A stretch of 64,000 nt of DNA from Vacuolonema iberomarrocanum LEGE 07170 (GTDB lineage: Bacteria > Cyanobacteriota > Cyanobacteriia > Elainellales > Elainellaceae): contig JADEXA010000006.1 in assembly GCA_015207365.1 (NCBI GenBank), positions 62,001-126,000 on the forward strand, in the 5' to 3' direction. The notes under the pieces were generated by a model, which searched no databases, was not told the origin of the DNA, and was given only the letters and a program-made list of their open reading frames with translations. Positions 1-7,284 of this stretch are shown here, in pieces. Each line of letters begins with the position of its first letter. Positions within the stretch are counted from its first letter, which is position 1. The translations under genes were made by a program, and so were the position numbers.

Positions 1-742
1 GTCCACCCACGGCCATATTGCCGCGAAAGTCTCCACCAGAAGGAATGCGATTGACCGCCCCAATCGGTTCGCCATTCAGCAAAATCACCCGTTTGTCACC
101 ATCTTTGGCGGCAGGTAAAAAGACTTGCACCATAATCGGCACTGTTCCCTGCTGGGTGCTCAGCTCGATGAGTGAATTGAAATTGCGATCGCCTTTTTCA
201 ATCAACAGAATCCCCTCGCCGCCCTTGCCACCGAGCGGCTTCAGTACGGCAGCTCCATGCTTATCGACAAACTCACGAATCTGTTGCTTCTTTCCAGTAA
301 CAATGGTTTCGGGGATAATGTCTGTAAATTTCAGGGCATAGAGCTTTTCGTTGGCAAGGCGAAGCCCATTGGGACGGTTGACAACCAGAGTTTTGGTGGG
401 ATCAACGTAATCTAGGATGTGCGTTGCGTAGAGATAGGGCACATCCACAGGCGGATCCGTTCGCATGAAAATCGCATCCATTTCATTCAACGAGCGCAGG
501 GTAGAATTGCCTAATTGGTACCAAGGCTCTTGGGCAACCCAGCGTCCATCCACCAATTCAACAGGTGTGAGATGAACGGTTTGCATCATCGCCCAGGCTT
601 GCCCATCTACGATGCTGAGCGAGTCCGCTTGTGTAATCCAGACCTCATTGCCCATCCCCTGTGCGGCTTCCATCAACGCGACACTGGTGTCATGACCGGG
701 GTCAAGCTTGTGGATTGGATCGATGATAAAGACAAATTTCAA
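1..742 (-). CDS. gshB: Glutathione synthetase, 3' end cut off by window edge
   Basis: This enzyme joins gamma-glutamylcysteine and glycine using ATP, the second step of glutathione synthesis in the cytosol. The minus-strand frame is open from 742 to base 1, about 247 codons. It reads FVFIIDPIHKLDPGHDTSVA near the start, MRTDPPVD and KPLGGKGGEG in the middle, and LLNGEPIGAVNRIPSGGDFR at the end, all hallmarks of the ATP-grasp GshB family. About 70 C-terminal residues are missing compared with the usual length near 315-320. I place the start at a TTG (740-742) because GGAGG lies just upstream at the right distance, the first residues match the family N terminus, and no ATG is in frame. Identification is firm; the TTG start is an inference. 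Confidence 0.93.
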   Translation of the reverse strand, partial: MKFVFIIDPIHKLDPGHDTSVALMEAAQGMGNEVWITQADSLSIVDGQAWAMMQTVHLTPVELVDGRWVAQEPWYQLGNSTLRSLNEMDAIFMRTDPPVDVPYLYATHILDYVDPTKTLVVNRPNGLRLANEKLYALKFTDIIPETIVTGKKQQIREFVDKHGAAVLKPLGGKGGEGILLIEKGDRNFNSLIELSTQQGTVPIMVQVFLPAAKDGDKRVILLNGEPIGAVNRIPSGGDFRGNMAVGG

Positions 743-818
743 AGCATAGCCTCCGCCCCTCCAGGATTGCTCCTTTCAAAAATACCCTGGAAGTGGGGCA
801 GAAGCGTGAAATCCGTTT

Positions 819-1328
819 TTAGGATTTGGTTTCAGGCATTTGCAGATGCTCACGGTCGATCAATCGGAACAGCCACAATGCCGTCATGATTTTCAGGGTT
901 TCTAATCCCCAATATCCACCGTGCAGCCAGTTCATCTCAGGCGACATAGAGGCGCGATCGCCAAATAAGTCCAACTGCGCGCCTGTAGCGAGCATTTCTG
1001 GCATCAGCCAATAGGTGTAAATCAGCGGAATGCCAAACAAGAGGATGGCAAGTATAATCGCCCAACCCTCGCGAGCCAGAGGATGCGTCACAGCTAGAGC
1101 CAGCACACCCGTCAGCACAACGGCTGCCCCAATTAACTCTGCGTGGTTCACCATCCAAAACATCATTGAACCAGCGGCTGCAAAACCAGGATCGGCCATC
1201 ATGCCATCGGCGTACAACATCGGCATGATTAGCAGGTCAATCGTTAGGCTTCCCCCTAGTAATAAGCCCAAGGTGAGCAAGAGGATGAAGTACCAAGGGG
1301 TTTGAGATAGGTTACGTGGGCTAATCAT
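819..1328 (-). CDS. Hypothetical four-helix membrane protein
   Basis: The 169-residue product has four predicted membrane helices (about residues 12-34, 52-80, 88-108 and 138-155) joined by short loops, and a charged C terminus. I recognise no catalytic motif and no named family; it looks like a small cyanobacterial integral membrane protein. It ends 76 bp before the gshB start on the same strand, so the two could be co-transcribed, but nothing in the sequence links their functions. The antisense frames here are shadows. Confidence 0.7.
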   Translation of the reverse strand: MISPRNLSQTPWYFILLLTLGLLLGGSLTIDLLIMPMLYADGMMADPGFAAAGSMMFWMVNHAELIGAAVVLTGVLALAVTHPLAREGWAIILAILLFGIPLIYTYWLMPEMLATGAQLDLFGDRASMSPEMNWLHGGYWGLETLKIMTALWLFRLIDREHLQMPETKS

Positions 1329-1677
1329 ATTTCATATTATTTATGAGGAACTATTGATTGGTCTGTCTTCAGCCTATCGAATCCCACTCGGGTTTCACAT
1401 GAACTATCGTTTCGTCTTGTTGCGAGGCATTGCGATTGTTCCTCAGTCCGCGTCTCCCATCGTTTGGTGGGCCAATAAAACGCTTGAATCTTAAGCTTTT
1501 ATCAAACATTTCCTGAGTCGTTTGCGCAAAATGGCGGAGGCTTTTCCGCTAACTGACGAAGGGTAATCCTGTGAGGACTGGCTATCTTTAAAACAGGAAT
1601 GCAGGCGAGAAATGAATGTATTCCATTCATTTAGAGGTGGCTATATAAAAGCGACCATGGAGAGGGAGTTCCTGTAG
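1329..1677. other. Intergenic region with a small hairpin and possible promoter
   Basis: This 349-bp gap separates the leftward membrane-protein gene from the rightward small gene at 1678. It holds a short hairpin (AATGAATG / CATTCATT, about 1612-1632), followed by a TATATAA sequence near 1641 that could be a -10 box for the gene at 1678. No ORF worth calling is visible. Confidence 0.3.
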
Positions 1678-1962
1678 ATGCAAAGCGAACAGTCGTCGGA
1701 TTTTTATCACGGTTGGGTCATCGAAGTCGTTGCAGACAAAGATGGCTATCACAGTATCTGCTACTCCTCCTCACGCAAACGTCTGCATTGCAAGCAAGCA
1801 TATGCTCACCAAAGTGAAGCGATGCGAGCAGGCAGAGCGCTAATCAACTATTACTCTGCTTGTAGCCAGTTAGGTCAGTTCCTTTGTGAACTGTACCAAA
1901 GCGATCGGATTAGCCTCGAAGAGTGGCGATCGCTAAATTGTTCCCTGTTCGAGTGGCAGTAG
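1678..1962 (+). CDS. Small hypothetical protein
   Basis: This encodes 94 residues with no signal peptide or membrane helix. It is rich in aromatic residues and cysteine (five Cys). The N-terminal half looks like a compact beta fold (HGWVIEVVADKDGYHSICYS) and the C-terminal half is helical. The ATG is preceded by GGGAG at a plausible distance. I do not recognise the family. A good rho-independent terminator lies about 280 bp downstream (2239-2266), so the transcript may have a long 3' untranslated part. Coding status is likely from composition; function is unknown. Confidence 0.6.
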   Translation: MQSEQSSDFYHGWVIEVVADKDGYHSICYSSSRKRLHCKQAYAHQSEAMRAGRALINYYSACSQLGQFLCELYQSDRISLEEWRSLNCSLFEWQ

Positions 1963-2238
1963 CTCAGAACCTATCGCCAGAGGTGTGTTTCTACTCTTGA
2001 TAAGGTGCCCAGGCATGCTGGAAGAGTTGTGTTTTCCTGTTCCCCTAAGTTGATGGTTTGACCCTTGGTCTAAATCTGATCCTTAGTCTGTTTTCAACCA
2101 CAAATCTGGTTTCTAGGTTCTGATGCTACTGGTTTTTCTTCTTGAATCGTCCCCGAGATAATCTATTGAGATTTGGTGTCCCAGGTTCGCTTTGCGTTCT
2201 ATCAAGTTAAACGTCGTAAGTCTTGTGTTCAGATTGAG

Positions 2239-2266
2239 CCTGGGTTTGAAATAACCCAGGTTTTTT
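2239..2266 (+). terminator. Rho-independent terminator
   Basis: CCTGGGTT (2239-2246) pairs with AACCCAGG (2253-2260) and is followed directly by six T residues. It is the best canonical terminator in this part of the window. It probably ends the transcript starting upstream of 1678, leaving about 270 nt after that stop codon. Confidence 0.75.
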
Positions 2267-2336
2267 GTTGGTCAACATGACCCAACCCTAACAATTGATT
2301 ACCGATGCAAATTCTGCACATAGCCATCCGAAATTA

Positions 2337-2399
2337 GGTGTGAACGGTGAGGAGGGCTGCCTTCCCCCACCGTTCACATCCGATCTCACACCTCATTTG
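2337..2399. repeat. Nested inverted repeat
   Basis: GTGAACGGTG pairs with CACCGTTCAC, and an outer AGGTGTGA pairs with TCACACCT a few bases further out, giving a two-level hairpin. It has no T tract. It lies between the terminator and a stronger palindrome at 2440. Confidence 0.5.
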
Positions 2400-2439
2400 A
2401 GATCGCTATAAGTTGGCAGGTGCAATTAAACCTAAAACC

Positions 2440-2484
2440 CTAAAAACCTGTGCCGCCCGCAGCGCGGGCGGCACAGGTTTTTAG
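2440..2484. repeat. 21-bp perfect palindrome with 3-nt loop
   Basis: The left arm (2440-2460) and right arm (2464-2484) are perfect reverse complements, with a GC-rich core (GTGCCGCCCGC) and loop AGC. Length, perfection and 3-nt loop match the PE elements elsewhere in the window, but its flanks match none of those families, so it may be a single copy of another family. It has no T tract and a cloverleaf fit fails. Confidence 0.6.
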
Positions 2485-2969
2485 AGTCTGGTTTTTCATC
2501 GTGCCGAGCTACTTAGTTGCATGAATCGACTGCAACAGACCTGAAAGCAAATACTTACAAGAAGTGTAACAATTCGTTATGCCTTGAGGCTGTTTGCTTT
2601 TGGGCTCAAAGGTTCGCAAATATCCTTGGCAAATGCCGTTTATAAACTTGCAACTTAGAGCGATATCAGTCCTCTCAGGTCGTAATTTCGCTAATAAGAT
2701 TCAAAGCTACGGGCAAAGATATTTGACAAAATTTTGACTTCTGTTGTGGTGCTGAAGAAATTGAGCGATCGCCTATAGCACTAACCCGACAGAAGGATTG
2801 TAAATCTCGATACACTTTGTATTATAGAAGTAGGAGGTGAGAGGCTCATTTCGCAACACAAGCTCTCTCTCCTGGTCGAAATCTGCGGTTCGCTTCATTG
2901 ACCAATTATCTCCGCAGGATTCGATTGCCATACCCAGTACATCAGGTGCTGGATTCGAGGAGGTTGATT

Positions 2970-3182
2970 ATGCAAGCTACGTCTTTTAAGGGGAAACTCC
3001 ATGACGCGTGGCATCGGTTCACAGAACTGTTTGCCATGAATACTGAACCCCATGTCTGGAAAACCCGTAACCGCGGACATATTCTATGGCATACCTATGA
3101 CCCGAATACAGGGAGTTCGGCTGACTTCTCTTCCGAAGATGAAGTTCGCATTTGGTTAGAGGAGCGCTACTACGCCCACTAA
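2970..3182 (+). CDS. Small conserved-looking hypothetical protein
   Basis: This encodes 70 residues when started at the ATG at 2970, which has a very strong ribosome binding site (GAGGAGG) seven bases upstream. An in-frame ATG at 2898 would add 24 residues but lacks such a site. The protein is soluble and rich in Trp and His, with an acidic C-terminal part (DFSSEDEVRIWLEERYYAH). I do not recognise a named family. No neighbour suggests a role. A long-loop hairpin follows the stop codon. Confidence 0.65.
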   Translation: MQATSFKGKLHDAWHRFTELFAMNTEPHVWKTRNRGHILWHTYDPNTGSSADFSSEDEVRIWLEERYYAH

Positions 3183-3195
3183 AATCAAGTGACCA

Positions 3196-3281
3196 GGCGT
3201 TGCTGGCCGGAAAGTGAGACGAGACATTTGAAGCTTTAAACCCTTTGAATGTTCTAGCGTGCTTCCCTATCCAGCAACGCC
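3196..3281 (+). repeat. Long-range inverted repeat in the 3' region of the 70-aa gene
   Basis: GGCGTTGCTGG (3196-3206) pairs perfectly with CCAGCAACGCC (3271-3281), enclosing about 64 nt. It begins 13 nt after the stop codon at 3182 and is followed by a moderately T-rich run (AATCATTTTCTC). It could close a branched RNA structure or act as an extended terminator. Confidence 0.45.
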
Positions 3282-4297
3282 AATCATTTTCTCTAGGCCA
3301 CCAAATTCATTGAAGGTAATAGCGATGAATAACGTTAGTCTCTAATGAGAGGGTGTATGCACCACATGCAACCTCTCATTCGAAATTAACGTTAGATCAG
3401 CTCTAGATTTTTATTTGCAGCTTAAAATTCGACGTATATTCTGGCTATGTAGAACGCTCTACATGTAGCCGCTACACACAGTTACATAAGGAAACTATAA
3501 GCGTCCTTCGATTGTTGGAAAACTTTCTCTAAAACGTTCGCTGCTTCTAAAATGAGAAGATCTATTCAGACCACTAGAGGCTGTCATCAATTAGATTTTC
3601 CATTGCTTTCAGAACAGAGGTTATCGCCCTCAGCTAGTTAGTTGAGTCGGGCGCGACAAGCTCAGCCATCAAGCTTTCTGCGTTTAATTGATGACGCACC
3701 CTAGGCAAGGGTAAACAAACCTTTCTTTTTTGTTCTCGAAGTTTAATCGAGAGCTGAGTTTGCTGAACGAAGCTGGATTGAAGATTTACAGAAAATTCAC
3801 ATAGATAACATGATATCTGCGGGATTGTACTGAGAGAAAACAAGTCTCTTTTAAGTCTACATGCAAAATTGTATTCAAAGATGCAAAGAGCCTTGCCTCA
3901 ACAACTGAAACTTGTGTTGGTTTGACGTGCTTTACGACATCTCAGGCCTTCAGCACGGTCAAAAATAGGTAAATCTGCGGCAAAGGGAGAAATGAAGAAA
4001 TAGCTAAGATAGTCAAAACTATTGATATCTGAATCAGCAGTAGGCATAATTTCTAATATGTTGTCTAATTTACTTCGCTCCTGATGTAGAAGGAGGGAAA
4101 GCAGGCTAGTTTTTTTGTAGAGAACTAAAGACTTGCTTGATTTCGCTGCTACAGATCTAGTGAAATTCCTGAGAATAGACAGTTTGCCATCCAAACAAGA
4201 TGAACAGGGGTGTAAGTGAGGGCGAGTCGTAAGCTAGCCGAGCTAAGCGTTCTTTTCATTTGTTCCTTTAGATGAAAGTTGTCACTATCGTCACACC
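3282..4297. other. One-kilobase region without a convincing gene
   Basis: Short minus-strand frames occur at 3634-3843 and 3898-4194, but neither has a ribosome binding site or recognisable sequence. A hairpin at about 3331-3394 pairs AATGAGAGG with CCTCTCATT and is bracketed by two AACGTTAG-type repeats. At 4272 a nine-codon ATG frame (MKVVTIVTP) ends in a TGA that overlaps the ATG of the glycosyltransferase gene. Confidence 0.4.
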
Positions 4298-5383
4298 ATG
4301 AACTATCACATTGCCTTGAGCCGCCCATTTGACCTCGATAGCCTTGAGAAAGAGGCCTCGGACGACAGACGCCCTCGCCATGTTTTGTGGACTTTACAAC
4401 AGCGGCTTAGTGCACGAGTGCATCAGCCTAATCTTCATGCGGCCACACTACAAGATAGGCTCCTTTCGAAGTTGATTGGGCAGCCGGAGCATTGGGCATT
4501 GGCTCGGCAGATGGTCTCCAACCTTACTGACGATGATGTAGTGTTTTGTGTCGGTGAAGACATTGGCTTTCCAGTGGCGTTGCTCGTAGCATGGAAGCGC
4601 TTGAACACAAAGGTTGTCGTTTCTGTGATGGCTCCTGATCGTCTACGGGTACGGAGCGTATTGAAGCTTTTTAACCTGCAGCAAAATATTCCTGTTTTCT
4701 TCGTCAATACAAAGTTGAAAGCGAAGTCTCTATGTGATTGGCTTTCTCTGCCAAGCGATCGTGTCCGTGTTTTGCCAGAGCAGACGGATGTTCGCTTCTT
4801 CAAGCCTGGTGAGTCAACCAGTCAGGGAGAAGTGCCTGTTATTGCGAGCGGCGGGATGGAACAGCGGGATTACAGAACCCTGGCTCAAGCAACCAAAAAC
4901 ATGGATGTGGATGTTCGTATTTCGGCCGTTTCGCCCAATGCTTCTACGAGCACCCGTGTCTCGTTCCCAGAAACGGTTCCTGACAATATGAAAATTGATC
5001 ACTACGAATGGCAAGCGCTTCGTCAGCTTTATAGAGATGCCAGTGTCGTAGTTGTTAGCCTCTTGCCCAATGATTACTCTGCAGGATTGACAACGTTGAT
5101 CGAAGCGATGGCTTGCCGTCGGCCTGTCATCATTTCTCGGACACCGGGTTTGGCGGAAGAACTGATTGATCAAGGACTTGTTGTTGGAGTGCCGCCGCTC
5201 GATAATGATGCACTACGCCTGGCTATTACAACATTGTTGAATGACCAAGATTACGCAGAAAAACTGGCGCAGCGTGGATATGACGCGGTTATGGCGAGCT
5301 TTACCAGCGAGAACCACGTGCAGTATTTGGCAAACCACATTAGGCAGCTCGATATCAAGGCGGTTGCTGTTCCGGTTGCGTAG
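4298..5383 (+). CDS. GT4-type glycosyltransferase
   Basis: This 361-residue protein has a Rossmann-like N-terminal half and a C-terminal half typical of family-4 glycosyltransferases: the segment around 248-275 reads SLLPNDYSAGLTTLIEAMAC, followed by RRPVIISRTPGLAEE. The E-x7-E nucleotide-sugar binding pattern of the family is less clear than usual, so donor and acceptor cannot be inferred. There is no membrane helix. It stands alone, with no polysaccharide cluster around it. The start ATG overlaps the stop of an upstream nine-codon frame (ATGA), so translation could be coupled. A hairpin follows at 5429-5460. Confidence 0.8.
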   Translation: MNYHIALSRPFDLDSLEKEASDDRRPRHVLWTLQQRLSARVHQPNLHAATLQDRLLSKLIGQPEHWALARQMVSNLTDDDVVFCVGEDIGFPVALLVAWKRLNTKVVVSVMAPDRLRVRSVLKLFNLQQNIPVFFVNTKLKAKSLCDWLSLPSDRVRVLPEQTDVRFFKPGESTSQGEVPVIASGGMEQRDYRTLAQATKNMDVDVRISAVSPNASTSTRVSFPETVPDNMKIDHYEWQALRQLYRDASVVVVSLLPNDYSAGLTTLIEAMACRRPVIISRTPGLAEELIDQGLVVGVPPLDNDALRLAITTLLNDQDYAEKLAQRGYDAVMASFTSENHVQYLANHIRQLDIKAVAVPVA

Positions 5384-5428
5384 AGTAAACTTTTTCTTGT
5401 CACGCAAATTGGTCTCTACAGCGATTTG

Positions 5429-5460
5429 GCTTTCTAAGTTGCATCTGCGGCTTAGAAAGC
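5429..5460 (+). terminator. Hairpin after the glycosyltransferase gene
   Basis: GCTTTCTAAG (5429-5438) pairs with CTTAGAAAGC (5451-5460), a 10-bp perfect stem 46 nt after the stop codon. The downstream sequence (CTTATTC) is only weakly T-rich, so termination is plausible but not certain. The rest of the gap up to 5718 shows no other gene. Confidence 0.45.
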
Positions 5461-5717
5461 CTTATTCATATAACGGGCTAAATAAATTGAAGAAAATATA
5501 CCTCTCACAGAGTCGCGTTAACCATTCGACCCATTTTATAAAATCAGAGTTTTCAGCCGTTTAGATCGCTGCAAGTTTTGTGTGGCATTAGAAATATATT
5601 GTGACAATGTGGCGCTTGCGTAGTTTTTCACTTTACGGGGAGATGAAAATTCTGCTTAGACTACAAAGTCACCAAGACTTGCAAAGAACATCTTGATTGG
5701 GTAGTTGGGTGGGGCAT

Positions 5718-6584
5718 ATGACGACACCGCAAATTCAGTGGTACCCAGGCCATATTGCGAAGGCCGAGCGGCAACTCATTGATCAGCTAAAGAAGGTGGA
5801 TCTAGTTTTAGAAGTTCGGGATGCACGGATTCCGCTGGCAACACGACATCCACAGCTGGCCCAGTGGGCGGCCGGTAAAGAGCGAGTATTGGTGCTGAAT
5901 CGAATGGATATGATTCCCAGTTCATTGCAACGCTCTTGGACGGGCTGGTTTCATCAACAGGAAGAATCCCCGCTGTTTACCAATGCCAACCAGGGTGGAG
6001 GCGTCGATTCTGTGGCGCAGGCAGCGAGAGGCGTTGGCGATCGCATCAACCAACGACGGCGCGATCGCGGTATGTTGCCCCGTCCAGTGCGTGCTGTGGT
6101 ACTGGGGTTTCCGAATGTTGGCAAGTCGGCGCTTATCAATCGCCTGCTCCAGCGCCGAGTGGTAGATAGTGCCCGTCGCCCTGGTGTGACTCGCCAACTA
6201 CGATGGGTGAGGATTTCTAAAGAATTAGAATTGCTGGATGCACCCGGCGTGTTGCCCTCAAAACTAACGAATCAAGAGGCAGCCTTGCGGTTAGCGATTT
6301 GTGATGACATTGGTGAGGCGGCATATGATAACCAGCGGATTGCTGCGGCATTAGTAGATTTGCTCAAAGATTTGGGCGATCATATCCCTTCGGGTATAGA
6401 GGGCTTGCGATCGCGCTATGGCTTATCGCCAGATGACATGACTGGGGAAAGCTATCTGGTCGCGTTAGCCGAGAGTCGCCATAGTGGCGATGTAGAGCGG
6501 ACAGCTCGCGAGATGCTGACCGATTTCCGTAAAGGAAATTTAGGAGCAATTCCTCTCGAGTTGCCTCCAAGCAAACCGAATTAG
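5718..6584 (+). CDS. ylqF: Ribosome biogenesis GTPase YlqF/RbgA family
   Basis: This circularly permuted GTPase assists late assembly of the 50S ribosomal subunit. The motif order shows the permutation: G4 (NRMD, residues 61-64) precedes G1 (GFPNVGKS, 130-137), the G2 threonine (T158) and G3 (DAPG, 174-177). The N terminus (IQWYPGHIAKAERQL) and C-terminal helical domain fit the family, and 288 residues is the normal length. I chose the ATG at 5718 because the longer frame from 5697 adds residues not seen in the family and GGTGGGG lies just upstream. It is monocistronic as far as can be seen. Confidence 0.92.
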   Translation: MTTPQIQWYPGHIAKAERQLIDQLKKVDLVLEVRDARIPLATRHPQLAQWAAGKERVLVLNRMDMIPSSLQRSWTGWFHQQEESPLFTNANQGGGVDSVAQAARGVGDRINQRRRDRGMLPRPVRAVVLGFPNVGKSALINRLLQRRVVDSARRPGVTRQLRWVRISKELELLDAPGVLPSKLTNQEAALRLAICDDIGEAAYDNQRIAAALVDLLKDLGDHIPSGIEGLRSRYGLSPDDMTGESYLVALAESRHSGDVERTAREMLTDFRKGNLGAIPLELPPSKPN

Positions 6585-7284
6585 ATCTCAGTGTTGGTTT
6601 GGAACGGTTGCTTGCTTGCCCTCACCGCATGCCAAAATCAACATCATTATGGATCTTTATAAATAGCCTCTCAGACTTCTCTCATATGGTGGCAGATAGT
6701 ATTAAATACCTATCTAGAATTGATGCTTTTCTAGAGAAGTTCTGCAATACTCAAAAAGCCAAAAAAGCAACGTCTCTTTCTTTGCCGATGTCTAGCTGGG
6801 TGGAGCAATTTAGTGATTTTGAAAGCAGTCAAGCGGTTTTTGAGCTATGGATAGCAACCTATAATGCATCACAACGTTGCTTCATATGGTCTGTAACAAA
6901 CCAGACGTCGCTATGGTAAGGCGATACCCTTTGACTGGCTAATGAACCTGCAAAAAATAATTACAGATTGGTTACTGAATGCTTAAATTTTCCTCAGAGT
7001 TGCAGCCTAACCAATGGACAAACGCTATACTTTTCAAGTCTTTCAGACTTTATTTGAATGACGATGTGGTGGGATAAACAGAGTAATTTTGCATTTTCAG
7101 TGCAGCAATTTTTACAGAGAGTTTGTGTTTGAGAAATGGCTTTGATCGCATCTTCAATGCTTTCTTTTTGATCCCTACTCCTCAAACTTGGTTGCATAGA
7201 ACTTTTACGTTGATCCCCACTTCAAACCTGTACGGAGATCTTGAAGCCTATCTCATTTATCTCTTGGCCAGTCTTGCCGATTGA
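6585..7284. other. 700-bp gap without a convincing gene
   Basis: A plus-strand frame at 6599-6919 (106 residues) and a minus frame at 6994-7197 are open but lack ribosome binding sites and any family resemblance. The sequence is AT-rich compared with the flanking genes. The promoter of the GH57-type gene is presumably in the last part, but I cannot point to convincing boxes. Confidence 0.3.

Noticed and set aside
3634..4194. Two minus-strand frames of 69 and 98 residues
   Set aside because: No ribosome binding site, no recognisable sequence, composition like non-coding DNA.
6599..6919. Plus-strand frame of 106 residues after ylqF
   Set aside because: No ribosome binding site or family resemblance; AT-rich spacer composition.
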